A stretch of DNA of 64,000 nt from Caulobacteraceae bacterium (GCA_947475845.1 CANJMO010000006.1:1-64000), one strand, 5' to 3'. Numbered from the stretch's first letter, positions 45,781-56,458 are shown. Notes: a model not told the origin generated them from the sequence alone. Translations and numbers: made by a program.

Positions 45781-46085
45781 CAAGCTCGGCAGCCTGCTGG
45801 ACGATACCTCAGATCAAGGCATAGCCCCGGTCTCGACCCACCTAGTTGAAGGCGTGCGCTATCGACCCGACAACTAAGGTGACCTGGCCCAGTGATTTCA
45901 GATAGGGCCATCAAAACTGTGCAGCGTCGCCCGTTTGACTAGATTTCGCAATTATGGCTACGGCCGCCGGAGTCCGCCTGGCCTGGCGCCCCGCCGGCAC
46001 CCAATACTATGTCGAGGGGCGGCGTGGGACGTCGCCTTGACTTCAGACCGCTGACGCCGCAAGTCCCGGCGCGAAACCTTCGGAT
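45781..46085. other. Intergenic region of 305 bases holding a methyltransferase remnant
   Basis: After the glycosyltransferase stop, about 170 bases show no gene or clear signal. Then comes the remnant at 45954-46040, followed by 45 bases before the next methyltransferase start. The left edge of the homology at about 45950 is a likely recombination junction. No transposase piece, T-run terminator or tRNA was seen. Confidence 0.5.
45954..46040 (+). pseudogene. 3' remnant of a GT2-paired methyltransferase, frameshifted
   Basis: The DNA aligns with 43424-43500, the 3' end of the methyltransferase at 42804, at about three quarters of positions by hand alignment, with one single-base deletion. 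In one frame it still encodes PAGTQYYVEGRRGTSP followed by a stop, against PAGAQYYVQGRRGAS in the intact gene; upstream of the deletion the other frame keeps WLRPPES against WLRPLES. Only the last 25-28 codons remain. It is a relic of a diverged homologue rather than a recent exact duplicate. Confidence 0.72.
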
Positions 46086-46700
46086 ATGATGATGCCGTCC
46101 CTTCGCGACGTCCTGAAGATGCCCAGGATGTACCAGTTGTTTCAGGAGGCCGGAGGATTCTTCGGCGCGCGCCTTCGCTTCCTACGCAGGAGCGGGTTGG
46201 CCCTAGACGGCGCGTGGGTGATCGACGTGGGCTGCGGCCCGGGCTTCATCCGGCGCCACCTGCCGGACTCGGTGCAGTACTTCGGCTTCGACACCGACCA
46301 GCGCTACATCGACTACGCCAAGGCTCATAACCGGCAGGGCGCAACCTACCTCTGCCAAATCTTCGATGCCTCCAGCGTCGCCATCACCGGCCCCGCTGAC
46401 GTGGTCATGATGAACGGCCTGCTGCATCACCTGGACGACGCCACCGCCCGCAGTCTGATCGCCGACGCCGCCGCCTGCCTCAAGCCCGGCGGCTGCATCG
46501 TGACTCTGGACGGCTGCTACCGGCCCGGTCAGTCCTGGGTCGTCAAGATCCTACTGGACGGCGACCGCGGCGAGCACGTGCGGACTCAAGAAGGCTACCT
46601 GGACCTGTTTGCCGGCACCGGTCTGGCCGTCAGCGCCATTTGCGACGGCAAGGTCTCGCGCGTGCCCTACGACTTCATCTGGATCACGGCCCGCAAATGA
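46086..46700 (+). CDS. Class I SAM-dependent methyltransferase
   Basis: This 204-residue protein has VIDVGCGPGFIRRHLPDSVQYFGFDTDQ (motif I and acidic loop, about residues 40-65), DVVMMNGLLHHLDD and AAACLKPGGCIVTLDG. It is compact, of the Methyltransf_11/25 type, and is not close to the GT2-paired methyltransferases. Its stop overlaps the start of the GtrA-like gene, tying it to lipid-linked sugar flipping or modification. GC content returns to the island norm here after the AT-richer cassette. Substrate unknown. Confidence 0.85.
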   Translation: MMMPSLRDVLKMPRMYQLFQEAGGFFGARLRFLRRSGLALDGAWVIDVGCGPGFIRRHLPDSVQYFGFDTDQRYIDYAKAHNRQGATYLCQIFDASSVAITGPADVVMMNGLLHHLDDATARSLIADAAACLKPGGCIVTLDGCYRPGQSWVVKILLDGDRGEHVRTQEGYLDLFAGTGLAVSAICDGKVSRVPYDFIWITARK

Positions 46701-47173
46701 CCCGTGCCTCGCCCCTGGCCACGGCCTGCGACGGCGCGGTTCAGCGGTTTCGGCGCCAGCCGCGCTTTGGCAAATTTGTGGCCGTGGGCTGTCTAAACGC
46801 TGTGGTCAGCTACACCATCTTCACCGTGGCCCACTTCATGACCCACGCCGACCGGCTGTCGGTCGTCATCACTTGGTGCGTGGGGATCGTTTTCAACTTC
46901 TTCTCGACCGGCCGGATGGTGTTCGACAGCCGGGATCTCAGTCGCGCCGTCCCGTTCGTGCTGTCCTATGGGGTCAGCATGGGGGTCAACCTGGCTCTGA
47001 TCAGTGTTCTGCTAGCCCGCGGGGTCGGCGGGATGGCGGCTCAAGCGGTCTGCCTGCCGGTGATCGTCGTCGTTTCCTACGTCATCAATTCGCGGCTAGT
47101 GTTCCGTCGCGGCCCAATTTTCGCAGATGAACAACGCGTTCCGGCCGCGAGTGAAACCAAGGGTAGGCAATGA
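46697..47173 (+). CDS. GtrA-family membrane protein
   Basis: A 158-residue protein with four hydrophobic helices and the family pattern RFGKFVAVGCLNAVVSYTIF, WCVGIVFNFFSTGRMVF, and VVSYVINSRLVFR. GtrA proteins are thought to flip polyprenyl-phosphate sugars made by GtrB to the periplasm, where a membrane transferase attaches them to the glycan. GtrB-like genes are at 6382 and 41833, and GT-C proteins at 36585 and 49261. The start at 46697 overlaps the methyltransferase stop, and its own stop overlaps rmlA. Confidence 0.88.
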   Translation: MTRASPLATACDGAVQRFRRQPRFGKFVAVGCLNAVVSYTIFTVAHFMTHADRLSVVITWCVGIVFNFFSTGRMVFDSRDLSRAVPFVLSYGVSMGVNLALISVLLARGVGGMAAQAVCLPVIVVVSYVINSRLVFRRGPIFADEQRVPAASETKGRQ

Positions 47174-48033
47174 GACGCGGCATCATCCTGGCGGGCGGAT
47201 CGGGCAGCCGGCTGCACCCCCTGACCCTGGCGGTCTCCAAACAGCTGCTGCCGGTCTATGACAAGCCGATGATCTACTACCCGCTGTCGGTGCTGATGCT
47301 GGCGGGCATACGCGAAATCCTGATCATCACCACCGAAGTGGACCAGCCCAATTTCAAGCGCCTGCTGGGGGACGGGCGCCAGCTCGGCCTCGACATCCAG
47401 TACGTGGTTCAGCCCAACCCCGGCGGCCTAGCTCAGGCCTACGTGCTGGGCGAGGACTTCGTTCAGGGTGAGCCAAGCGCCCTGGTGCTGGGGGACAATC
47501 TGTTCTTCGGCTCCCACTTCGGCGAGACCCTGCGTCAGGTGACTGGTCGCAGCAAGGGCGCCACTATCTTCGGCTACCGCGTCGCCGACGCCCGGGCCTA
47601 CGGGGTGGTGGAGTTCGATGCTGATGGCCGCGCCATCTCCATCGAGGAAAAGCCCAAGGAGCCGCGCTCGAACTACGCCATCACCGGCCTGTATTTCTAT
47701 GACGGCCGCGCCAGTCAGCTAGCCCGCACTCTCAAGCCCTCCGCGCGGGGGGAACTAGAGATCAGCGACCTTAACCGCCTTTATATGGAGGCCGGCGACC
47801 TGACTGTGGAATTGCTCGGCCGAGGCTTCGCCTGGCTCGACACCGGAACCCACGACGGCCTGCTTGAAGCCTCCGAATTCGTCCGCACGATCGAACACCG
47901 TCAGGACATGCACCTCGGCTCGATCGAGGAAGTGGCTTACATCAACGGCTGGATCGACCGCACCCAGCTGCTGAAGCTGGCGGGCAAGCTCAACAACAGC
48001 TACGGCGCATACCTTCGCCGCCTTGAGGACTAG
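47170..48033 (+). CDS. rmlA: Glucose-1-phosphate thymidylyltransferase
   Basis: This 287-residue enzyme makes dTDP-glucose from glucose-1-phosphate and dTTP. Seen: GIILAGGSGSRLHPLTLAVSKQLLPVYDKPMIYYPLSVLMLAGI at the N terminus, VLGDNLFFG, GVVEFDADGRAISIEEKPKEPRSNYAITGLYFYD and FAWLDTGTHDGLLEAS. All are standard RmlA features and the length is normal. It overlaps gtrA upstream and converges on rmlB, sharing a CTAG as both stops. Confidence 0.96.
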   Translation: MRRGIILAGGSGSRLHPLTLAVSKQLLPVYDKPMIYYPLSVLMLAGIREILIITTEVDQPNFKRLLGDGRQLGLDIQYVVQPNPGGLAQAYVLGEDFVQGEPSALVLGDNLFFGSHFGETLRQVTGRSKGATIFGYRVADARAYGVVEFDADGRAISIEEKPKEPRSNYAITGLYFYDGRASQLARTLKPSARGELEISDLNRLYMEAGDLTVELLGRGFAWLDTGTHDGLLEASEFVRTIEHRQDMHLGSIEEVAYINGWIDRTQLLKLAGKLNNSYGAYLRRLED

Positions 48034-49076
48034 GCGCCAGCGATGACGCCGAGCCGCTGGCCGGTGAAACGTCCCGCGCGCAGCGCCTGCCCCTCGTCCG
48101 ACAGATACCAGGCGACCGTCGCCTCCAACCCCTGGTCCAGGGTCACCGAAGGCCGCCAGCCCAGCTCTCGGGTGATCTTGGCGTGGTCGATGGCGTAGCG
48201 GAAATCGTGCCCCGGCCGGTCGGTTACGAAGGTGATCAGTCGGTCGTGGGGCGCGCCTTCCGGACGCAGCCGGTCCATCGCCTCGCACAGGCGCCGAACC
48301 AGCGCCAGATTGCTCGTCTCGCCGTCGCCGCCGATGCAATAGGTCTCGCCCAGCCGGCCCTCGCGCAGCGCGAGCAGCAGGGCAGCCGCGTGATCTTCGA
48401 CATAGAGCCAGTCGCGGACGTTGGCGCCCTGGCCGTAGACCGGAATCGGACGGCCCTCGACCGCGCTCGACACCACCACCGGGATCAGCTTTTCCGGGAA
48501 CTGCCAGGGGCCGTAGTTGTTGGAGCAGTTGGTTATGACCACCGGTAGTCCGTAGGTCTCGCCCCAGGCCCTCACCAGCATGTCGGACGACGCCTTGCTG
48601 GCGGAATAGGGCGAGTTGGGCGCGTAGGGCGTGGTCTCGTCGAAGGCCCCGGCGTCGCCCAGCGTACCGAACACTTCGTCGGTCGAGACGTGCAGGAAGC
48701 GGAACGCCGCCTTCCCGTCGCCCTGAAGCTGCGACCAGTGCGCCCGCGCCGCTTCCAGCAGGACCGCCGTGCCGGAGACGTTGGTGCGGACGAAGTCCAG
48801 CGGGCCTTCGATCGAGCGGTCGACGTGACTTTCGGCGGCAAGGTGGATGACCGCGTCGGGCCGGTGGCGCTCGAACACCGCGACCACCGCCGCGCGGTCG
48901 ACGATGTCGACCTTCTCGAAGGCATAGAGCGGGGAGTCAGAGACCGCGCCCACCGCATCCGGATTGGCGGCATAGGTCATGACATCGACGTTGACCACGC
49001 CATGGCCCGCGGCCACCGCCTGGCGCACCACCGCCGAGCCGATGAACCCGCATCCTCCGGTGATCAGAATCTTCAC
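48030..49076 (-). CDS. rmlB: dTDP-glucose 4,6-dehydratase
   Basis: A 348-residue extended SDR: GGCGFIGSAVVRQAV NAD motif (7-21), HLAAESHVDRSIEGP, STDEVFGTLGD, the catalytic YSASKASSD pair, and NCSNNYGPWQFPEKLIP. It forms dTDP-4-keto-6-deoxyglucose from dTDP-glucose. rmlC and rmlD are not in the window, so the product may become L-rhamnose through distant genes or a different deoxy or amino sugar. Convergent with rmlA rather than in the usual rmlBA order, suggesting a local inversion or independent acquisition. Divergent from the GT-C gene at 49261. Confidence 0.95.
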   Translation of the reverse strand: MKILITGGCGFIGSAVVRQAVAAGHGVVNVDVMTYAANPDAVGAVSDSPLYAFEKVDIVDRAAVVAVFERHRPDAVIHLAAESHVDRSIEGPLDFVRTNVSGTAVLLEAARAHWSQLQGDGKAAFRFLHVSTDEVFGTLGDAGAFDETTPYAPNSPYSASKASSDMLVRAWGETYGLPVVITNCSNNYGPWQFPEKLIPVVVSSAVEGRPIPVYGQGANVRDWLYVEDHAAALLLALREGRLGETYCIGGDGETSNLALVRRLCEAMDRLRPEGAPHDRLITFVTDRPGHDFRYAIDHAKITRELGWRPSVTLDQGLEATVAWYLSDEGQALRAGRFTGQRLGVIAGA

Positions 49077-49260
49077 GCCCGGCTCCAGCCGGCGGCAGGG
49101 GCGGATTTGGAAGGGTTCGCCAAATTCATTAGGGGCCGATTATCACAGGGTCCATTTTCCCGCACCCCCTATCCATCGAAAAAGTCAGACGTTATTGAGA
49201 CTGCGGATGCACACGCGACCGTCGCTTGCGGACGCTGGGTATAGTGGGGGTTCCCGGAAG

Positions 49261-51492
49261 ATGAGCGATATGGCGTTGGGCGGCCGGTTCCGCGGAGTCA
49301 AGGAAAAATTGCCCTCCTGGGCGCCCAATGTCATCGCCAGCTATCTTCTGGCGGCTTTCGCCATCCTGACAATTCCCTCTCCGCTCAATCACTTCTCGAC
49401 GCTCGACCCGATCACCTACCAGTCCTACATCCACGACTATCAGTACATGGTCGATCTCTACGGCTATACCTATTACGCCATCCGGGTCGCATGGATCGTC
49501 CCGGCGACCCTGTTCCAGCATCTGTTCGGAGACGCCACGGGCTACCTGCTGGTGCGGATTTTCCTGCTCGGCGGCGCGGCCTCGGCGATCGCCGTCCTGG
49601 TCGACCGCCTGTTCCGGCGGCCATACGGCCTCTACGGTGCGGTATGGATCGTCTTCTCGCCCACCATCCTGCGAGAGATGACCCACAACTACGGCGACGG
49701 CGCGGCGTTCGCCTATGCCTTCGTAGCCATGGCCTGCGTCCTGCCCGCCAAGGAGAAGAGCTGGCTGGCGCATCTGTGGGGCGGCGTCTTCCTGGGACTG
49801 GCCTTCAACACCTACCCTGTGGCCGCTGGCGCGGCGATGATGACCTTACCCGCCTGGCTCTACCTGCGTCGCAAGGCCACCCTCCAGTCGAATGTCATTT
49901 GCGCTCTGTCGGCCGCCGTCGGCTTCGTGGCGATCTACGGGGTGATCGCCGCCTATCTGTGGTCCGCCTTCACAGCCGCCGGCCAGACCTTCGAGCTCGT
50001 TCCGCTGCGCACCATGAAGGAGCTGTCTTCGGGCGGCGCAGCGGTCTGGTTCTTCTCCCTGCGGGAGATCTTCCTGGGCCGCGGGGACTGGTCGCGCAGC
50101 TACCCGCTGGTGGTCTTCGTCGCGCTCGCGCTGTTCCTGGTCACTCGGCGCCGCGGCCAGAAGCAATCGCCGGAACAGGCCAGGGAATGGGACGGCCTAG
50201 TCGCCGCCGCGATCCTCTGCGGCGCTGCCTTGGCGCTCTACTTGACCCTGCACTTCAAGCTGCATTCGGGCGTGATCACCTGGCCCTGGATGTACGACTT
50301 CGTGCTGCCCGGTTGCGCCCTGGGCTCGATCGGGCTGATCTGCGCCGTCACGCCGCCGCGCTACGACCGATGGGCCGTCGGTGCGGGCGCCGCGCTGCTC
50401 ATCGCGCCCTATCTGTTCGGCGCGCTGAACGGCGGCATCCCCTACATCTCCCCGACGCCCGTGCTGGTGGCCGGCCTGGCCATTCCGGCAACGATCCTGT
50501 TCGTGCGGCTGTTCAAGACCGCGCCGGTTCCCCTGGCCGCCGCGGCGGCGGCGGCGCTGATGGTCTTCCCCCTGTCGTTCTATGCGACGGGCGCCTTCGG
50601 CAGCTGCGGCTACAAGGGCGAGACGCCCCATGGTCGCTGGGTGCTTCCCCGCCCTTCGTATGCGGGCTGCATGTTCCGGCCGACCGGCTTGCCGATGGAG
50701 CGCGACCTGCAAAAGGGCACCCTGGCGCTGATTGACGATGTGAAGCGCATCGATCCGGTCGCCGCGCCCGGCATCTGGTATGCCAACGACAACGGCCTCG
50801 GCAACGAGGTCGGGGCCGCCTACCTTTGGGAATACAGCCGCATTGGCTCGGTCGACGCCGGCAATCCCGGCATGCCCAACCTCGACGCCGTCGCCAGGTC
50901 GGCGATCAACAAACACACCACCCTTGTGCTGGTTGGCGCGTCCGCGCAGGAGATCGAAAAGGCCAAACATGTCCTCCGCGAGGGCGGCTACGACCTGACC
51001 ACCGTGGCCGAGCGCCGCGTCGGCGGCGATCACTTCGCCTTCAACTATGCCATTCTGCACCGCGACCCGATCGACCCGAAGCTGTACTCCACCGGACAGG
51101 CGATCAATCTCGCCCCCGCCACGGCGCAACCGGGCAGCCAGATCGCCTTCGGCGCCGACGGTCTGCACCTGCGCACCTCAGGACAGCTATGGGCCTATGC
51201 CGTGACCCTGCCTCTGACCGACACGGTGACCCTGGACACGGCCTTCATCGAGATAGACATCACCGTGACCAAAGGCGCGGTCGGCATGGGCATCCTGCCG
51301 ACAGACAAGAAGGATTTCGCCGGCCCCGAGATGCAGGCGCGCGCCTACGCCAAGCCGCAGAAGATCTACCTGCCGGTGTCGCTCTACGACCGGCCGGTGC
51401 TGATCGTGCGCAACGTCGCGCCCGGCCAGAGCGATGCAGTGATCCACAGCATCCAGCTGGTGCAGAAGAAGGCTGCGGCGGCCGGGTCCTAG
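49261..51492 (+). CDS. GT-C-like membrane glycosyltransferase with C-terminal island module
   Basis: This 743-residue protein has about eleven to twelve membrane helices (residues 20-450), then a soluble, probably periplasmic, region. The first loop LNHFSTLDPITYQSYIHDYQYMVDLYGYTYYAIRVAWIVP parallels that of the membrane protein at 36585. The last 100 residues are the island module (GQLWAYAVTLPL, GAVGMGILPTDKKDF, VLIVRNVA). GT-C enzymes take sugars from polyprenyl phosphate at the periplasmic face. Start at 49261, with 49270 a possible alternative; the frame is open upstream into rmlB antisense, without family character. Its stop abuts the stop of the convergent GSCFA gene. Confidence 0.8.
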   Translation: MSDMALGGRFRGVKEKLPSWAPNVIASYLLAAFAILTIPSPLNHFSTLDPITYQSYIHDYQYMVDLYGYTYYAIRVAWIVPATLFQHLFGDATGYLLVRIFLLGGAASAIAVLVDRLFRRPYGLYGAVWIVFSPTILREMTHNYGDGAAFAYAFVAMACVLPAKEKSWLAHLWGGVFLGLAFNTYPVAAGAAMMTLPAWLYLRRKATLQSNVICALSAAVGFVAIYGVIAAYLWSAFTAAGQTFELVPLRTMKELSSGGAAVWFFSLREIFLGRGDWSRSYPLVVFVALALFLVTRRRGQKQSPEQAREWDGLVAAAILCGAALALYLTLHFKLHSGVITWPWMYDFVLPGCALGSIGLICAVTPPRYDRWAVGAGAALLIAPYLFGALNGGIPYISPTPVLVAGLAIPATILFVRLFKTAPVPLAAAAAAALMVFPLSFYATGAFGSCGYKGETPHGRWVLPRPSYAGCMFRPTGLPMERDLQKGTLALIDDVKRIDPVAAPGIWYANDNGLGNEVGAAYLWEYSRIGSVDAGNPGMPNLDAVARSAINKHTTLVLVGASAQEIEKAKHVLREGGYDLTTVAERRVGGDHFAFNYAILHRDPIDPKLYSTGQAINLAPATAQPGSQIAFGADGLHLRTSGQLWAYAVTLPLTDTVTLDTAFIEIDITVTKGAVGMGILPTDKKDFAGPEMQARAYAKPQKIYLPVSLYDRPVLIVRNVAPGQSDAVIHSIQLVQKKAAAAGS

Positions 51493-51557
51493 TTAGCCCG
51501 GGATCTTCTCCCACTCGGCCATCCAGGCCGCGGGGTTGCCGTCCGACTGCGCACGCC
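51493..51557 (-). repeat. Direct-repeat copy of the nadE 3' end, fused to the GSCFA gene
   Basis: The last 22 codons of the GSCFA gene match the last 22 codons of nadE at 19 positions. Over 51494-51531 against 53270-53307, 38 bases differ at one site; beyond that the match fades. Both copies point the same way and are read in the same frame, with the stop codon included. Confidence 0.85.
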
Positions 51558-53028
51558 AAAAGGCCTGCCGGGTCGGAGCGGGGCGGGGCGCCGTCCGCGT
51601 TGCGACCCCCTTGATGGCCACCGAGCCTCCGACACCTTCGTCGCCAGCGTTGCGGATCAGAAGGTGCGCCGGATCATCGTCCGGCAACAGGCGGAAGGTC
51701 ACGGTCTTCTCGCCATCCTCAGGCCGGATCATCCACGCGGCAGTGCCGACCTGCGAGCCGTCGTCGGCGCGAATCAACAGCACCTGGGCCGGACAGTTAC
51801 TGGCCAGGGTCACCTGAACATGCATCTCCTCGTCATCGGCTTCGGACGCCTTGAAGCCTTCGACGGTCATGGCGCCATAGTCCCAGGCGCGCGTCGGCAC
51901 CGGAGCTGCGGCCGGGTCTGAGCCAAGCGCCTGTCGGTCGGCAAGACTTGTCCAGCCGACCGCGGCGGCAGCCCAAGCCGAAGGCCCGTGCGTCGGGGCG
52001 GGATGGACCTCCAACGCCAATTTCTCGATCAGCTCGGCGGTCGGCTCGTCGTCACGCAGCATGAACTGATCGATGAGCGCCTGCGTCGCCCGGCGGCCCT
52101 GCTCCAGGCACTTGAAGAGTTCGGGCGGGAGATCGGAGGTCGCCACGCGCGCTTCGGCATAGGCCCTCAGTACGCTTTTCCCGGAGCGAACGCTCGTGCA
52201 GTAGTGCGTCTCGAACAAGCGCATGATGAAAGCCAACATCGGTTCTTCGGCATGGCGACGGTCCGGGCAGAAGTGGCCGCCGTACGGGTTCTGGCCGAAG
52301 CCTTCCATGACGATCTCGTAGGACGGCCAGTAGTGCAGCACGCCCTCGCCGGCGACCTCGCGCACCACCTCGTCCACCGCCGCCCGCAACACCGCCTTGG
52401 ACACCGCGTTGGCGGTGATGGTCGACACCGGCCGGAACGTCGCCATCAACGGGATCGGCGACAAGGTGCAGATGATCTTGGCGTCGGGCCGGTGCTTGCG
52501 GATCAGGTCGTAGATCGCGCGGATGTTGTCGCGGTTCTCCTGCACGGTGGAGACCCGGAACTTGTGCCGGGCCGGATCGACGTACTTGCGCGGCACCGCC
52601 TTCCAGAACACTTCCCCGGTCGGCTCGTCGTACCAGACCTCGGACAGGCCGAAGGTCAGGATGAAGACGTCGGTCTTCATGAACAGATCGAGGGTCTCCA
52701 GCCGGGTCGACTCGTCGTAGCCGAACTTGGTGCCGTGGTAGCCGTACCAGAGGTCGACGGAGGGGAGCTTGTTCTCCAGCGCCCATTCGAATTGCTGGCG
52801 GATGGCGAAGGTGGTGACCAGGGCCTCGGCCATCTGCACCACGTAGGACTTGGCCTCACCGCGGTTCACCAGCGTGTAGTTCCTGGCGTTCAAATAGTTG
52901 CTGATGTTCTCGGCGAAGCAACTGCCGAAGGCGCAGATGTTGGTGGCTAGGTCGATGAACGGCGCCTTGGGCAACAATCCAATAAGAATGAAGCGTTCGA
53001 TGGCATCGTGCCGCCGCATGTCTGCCAT
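51493..53028 (-). CDS. GSCFA-domain protein (SGNH-like) with island module and nadE-derived tail
   Basis: A 511-residue protein. Residues 1-320 are a GSCFA domain: FGSCFAENISNYLNARNY, FILTFGLSEVW, YVDPARHKFRVSTVQENRDN, and HYWPSYEIVME. The family is SGNH-hydrolase-like and found in glycan clusters; an acyl-transfer or esterase role is plausible. Residues about 380-475 are the island module (AWDYGAMTVEG, QVLLIRADDG, AHLLIRNAGDEG). The last 22 residues ([17 protein letters not shown] and before) copy the end of NAD synthetase. I start at ATG 53028; a GTG at 53043 is possible and overlaps a perfect inverted repeat. Confidence 0.78.
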   Translation of the reverse strand: MADMRRHDAIERFILIGLLPKAPFIDLATNICAFGSCFAENISNYLNARNYTLVNRGEAKSYVVQMAEALVTTFAIRQQFEWALENKLPSVDLWYGYHGTKFGYDESTRLETLDLFMKTDVFILTFGLSEVWYDEPTGEVFWKAVPRKYVDPARHKFRVSTVQENRDNIRAIYDLIRKHRPDAKIICTLSPIPLMATFRPVSTITANAVSKAVLRAAVDEVVREVAGEGVLHYWPSYEIVMEGFGQNPYGGHFCPDRRHAEEPMLAFIMRLFETHYCTSVRSGKSVLRAYAEARVATSDLPPELFKCLEQGRRATQALIDQFMLRDDEPTAELIEKLALEVHPAPTHGPSAWAAAAVGWTSLADRQALGSDPAAAPVPTRAWDYGAMTVEGFKASEADDEEMHVQVTLASNCPAQVLLIRADDGSQVGTAAWMIRPEDGEKTVTFRLLPDDDPAHLLIRNAGDEGVGGSVAIKGVATRTAPRPAPTRQAFWRAQSDGNPAAWMAEWEKIPG

Positions 53029-53041
53029 GTTCGGATTGAAC

Positions 53042-53060
53042 ACAACAGTTTCACTGTTGT
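53042..53060. promoter_or_regulatory. Perfect 8+8 inverted repeat at the GSCFA gene start
   Basis: ACAACAGT (53042-53049) and ACTGTTGT (53053-53060) form a perfect inverted repeat with a 3-base spacer immediately upstream of the GSCFA gene's ATG and overlapping an alternative GTG start. It could be an operator for a dimeric regulator or a translation-blocking hairpin; no T-run follows on either strand. Confidence 0.4.
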
Positions 53061-53061
53061 A

Positions 53062-53154
53062 CTAGTAGGAATCCTTGCGCTCCTTTTGCTCGGATTCTGA
53101 GATACTATCACTGGTGACGTCGTCGACCTTTTCGGGGCGGGTGAGAGAAGTCAT
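53062..53154 (-). CDS. Possible 30-residue hydrophilic peptide
   Basis: A short frame begins with ATG at 53154 and ends with TAG at 53062-53064, between nadE and the GSCFA gene and in the same direction. The peptide is highly charged and Ser/Glu-rich (TSDSISESEQKERKD) with no hydrophobic segment. The upstream ribosome-binding site is weak. It may be chance or a leader peptide for the GSCFA gene, whose start lies 20-35 bases downstream behind an inverted repeat. Confidence 0.25.
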   Translation of the reverse strand: MTSLTRPEKVDDVTSDSISESEQKERKDSY

Positions 53155-53268
53155 AGCTGAACGCTTCTGCTGGATTGAAAGCCGATATTGCCCGATCAGG
53201 GCGGGGGGCGCCTAGTGCCTGTCAGGGAAGAATGAGCGCCCTCCCAATGCGTCGGCGGTGCCCACGAT

Positions 53269-55305
<2,037 letters not shown>

Positions 55306-55388
55306 TTCAGTTCCTTGCCGGACGCCTCGCGGCGGCCCCTTATGCTCAGATTGAGCAATATACTGGACCCAAAGGCGTAAACCTAGTG

Positions 55389-56447
55389 CTAATCAGCCCC
55401 GCGGCGGCAAATCAGGCCGAACGAGGTGGTGGCGAAACCGTCTACCGACATCTTCAGGTGCGCGCTTTGCCAGCCGTCGCGCCACAGGCCGTTGAAGGCC
55501 TCGGTCCTGTCGTTGTCGAAGGGCGGGATGTCGATGAAGCGGTCCAGGGGCTGGTGACCCACATGGAAATCCAAGGCTCGCACCTCGTGCCCACGCGCGC
55601 GCATTTCCTCGGCCAAGGCTTCGATGTGGCGCCGCTGGAACAGGACCATGGGCCAATTGTCGATGGTCTGCCCGTCGTCGGCGTAATTGAAATCGAAGAC
55701 GTGCACCGCCAGCCCGCCGGGCTTGAGCACGTCCATGGTCTCGAGGATGAAATCCATGCCCTTGCGGATCGACCCCAAGTGGCCGGCCTCACCGATCGAC
55801 CAGCAGGCGTCGAGACCTTTGAGGCCTTTCAGGCCGTCTTCAATGGGGCGGAAAGCGACGTTCTTTTGGAAAGTGAAGGCATCGGTCAAGTCGTCGCGGA
55901 AGGGCGGCGCGGTGCTCGACAGCACCGTGGAGCGCACCTCATTGCGTGACAGGTAACTGATCACCGAGCCGTCGACAGCGCCCAGGGCCAAAACCTCGGC
56001 CTCGGGCAGCAGCGCTTCGCCCTCGAACAGCGCCTGCAATACGAAGGCGCATTCCCATAGCCGTCGGTGATAGCGCGGCCGCTCGCGCAGGGCGGCGCAC
56101 CAACTGCGGCACCAAACGGCTTCCATGTCGGCCTGGGCGGTGGGCTTGCTTCGCAGGTTGATCCTTTTGGCGTGCTCCACCGGGATCGACTGCAGGCCCG
56201 CCTCCAGGGTGCGCGCCAGTTCGTACCCGAGCGCCTTCACGTTCAGGCGGAGCGCTTCCAGATCCTTGGTGACCCGCCACAGATCATTGATGTTTGGATG
56301 TCCGGATTCGGTGACCAGACGGGTGAGGGCGCCGACATTCGCCTGCTCGGGCGCAGGGCCAGGATGGGCGGATGCGTCGGGTGTACCCGGCGCTGGGCCA
56401 GCGTGAGCGGGATCGAGTAGCAGACGGCGGAGCAAGCGGCGGATCAT
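55389..56447 (-). CDS. Methyltransferase-like protein (paralogue of 29324-30304)
   Basis: A 352-residue protein with RRLWECAFVLQALFEGEALLP, VLALGAVDGSVISYLSRNEVRSTVLSS, LDACWSIGEAGHLGSIRKGMDFILETMDVLKPGGLAVHVFDF and SAHLKMSVDGFATTSFGLIC, each with a counterpart in the protein at 29324. The glycine loop of motif I is degenerate in both. It starts 11 bases after the giant glycosyltransferase's stop (ATG 56447, AGGA 9 bases upstream); a longer start at 56489 would overlap that gene. The first 100 residues are Pro/Ala-rich then helical. Function unknown; probable sugar methyltransferase or a non-catalytic relative. Confidence 0.75.
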   Translation of the reverse strand: MIRRLLRRLLLDPAHAGPAPGTPDASAHPGPAPEQANVGALTRLVTESGHPNINDLWRVTKDLEALRLNVKALGYELARTLEAGLQSIPVEHAKRINLRSKPTAQADMEAVWCRSWCAALRERPRYHRRLWECAFVLQALFEGEALLPEAEVLALGAVDGSVISYLSRNEVRSTVLSSTAPPFRDDLTDAFTFQKNVAFRPIEDGLKGLKGLDACWSIGEAGHLGSIRKGMDFILETMDVLKPGGLAVHVFDFNYADDGQTIDNWPMVLFQRRHIEALAEEMRARGHEVRALDFHVGHQPLDRFIDIPPFDNDRTEAFNGLWRDGWQSAHLKMSVDGFATTSFGLICRRGAD

Positions 56448-56458
56448 GACGGGCGATC

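Noticed and set aside
41833-49076. Mobile genetic element bounded by insertion sequences
   Set aside because: No transposase, integrase, terminal inverted repeat or target duplication was seen; homologous recombination explains the methyltransferase remnant better.
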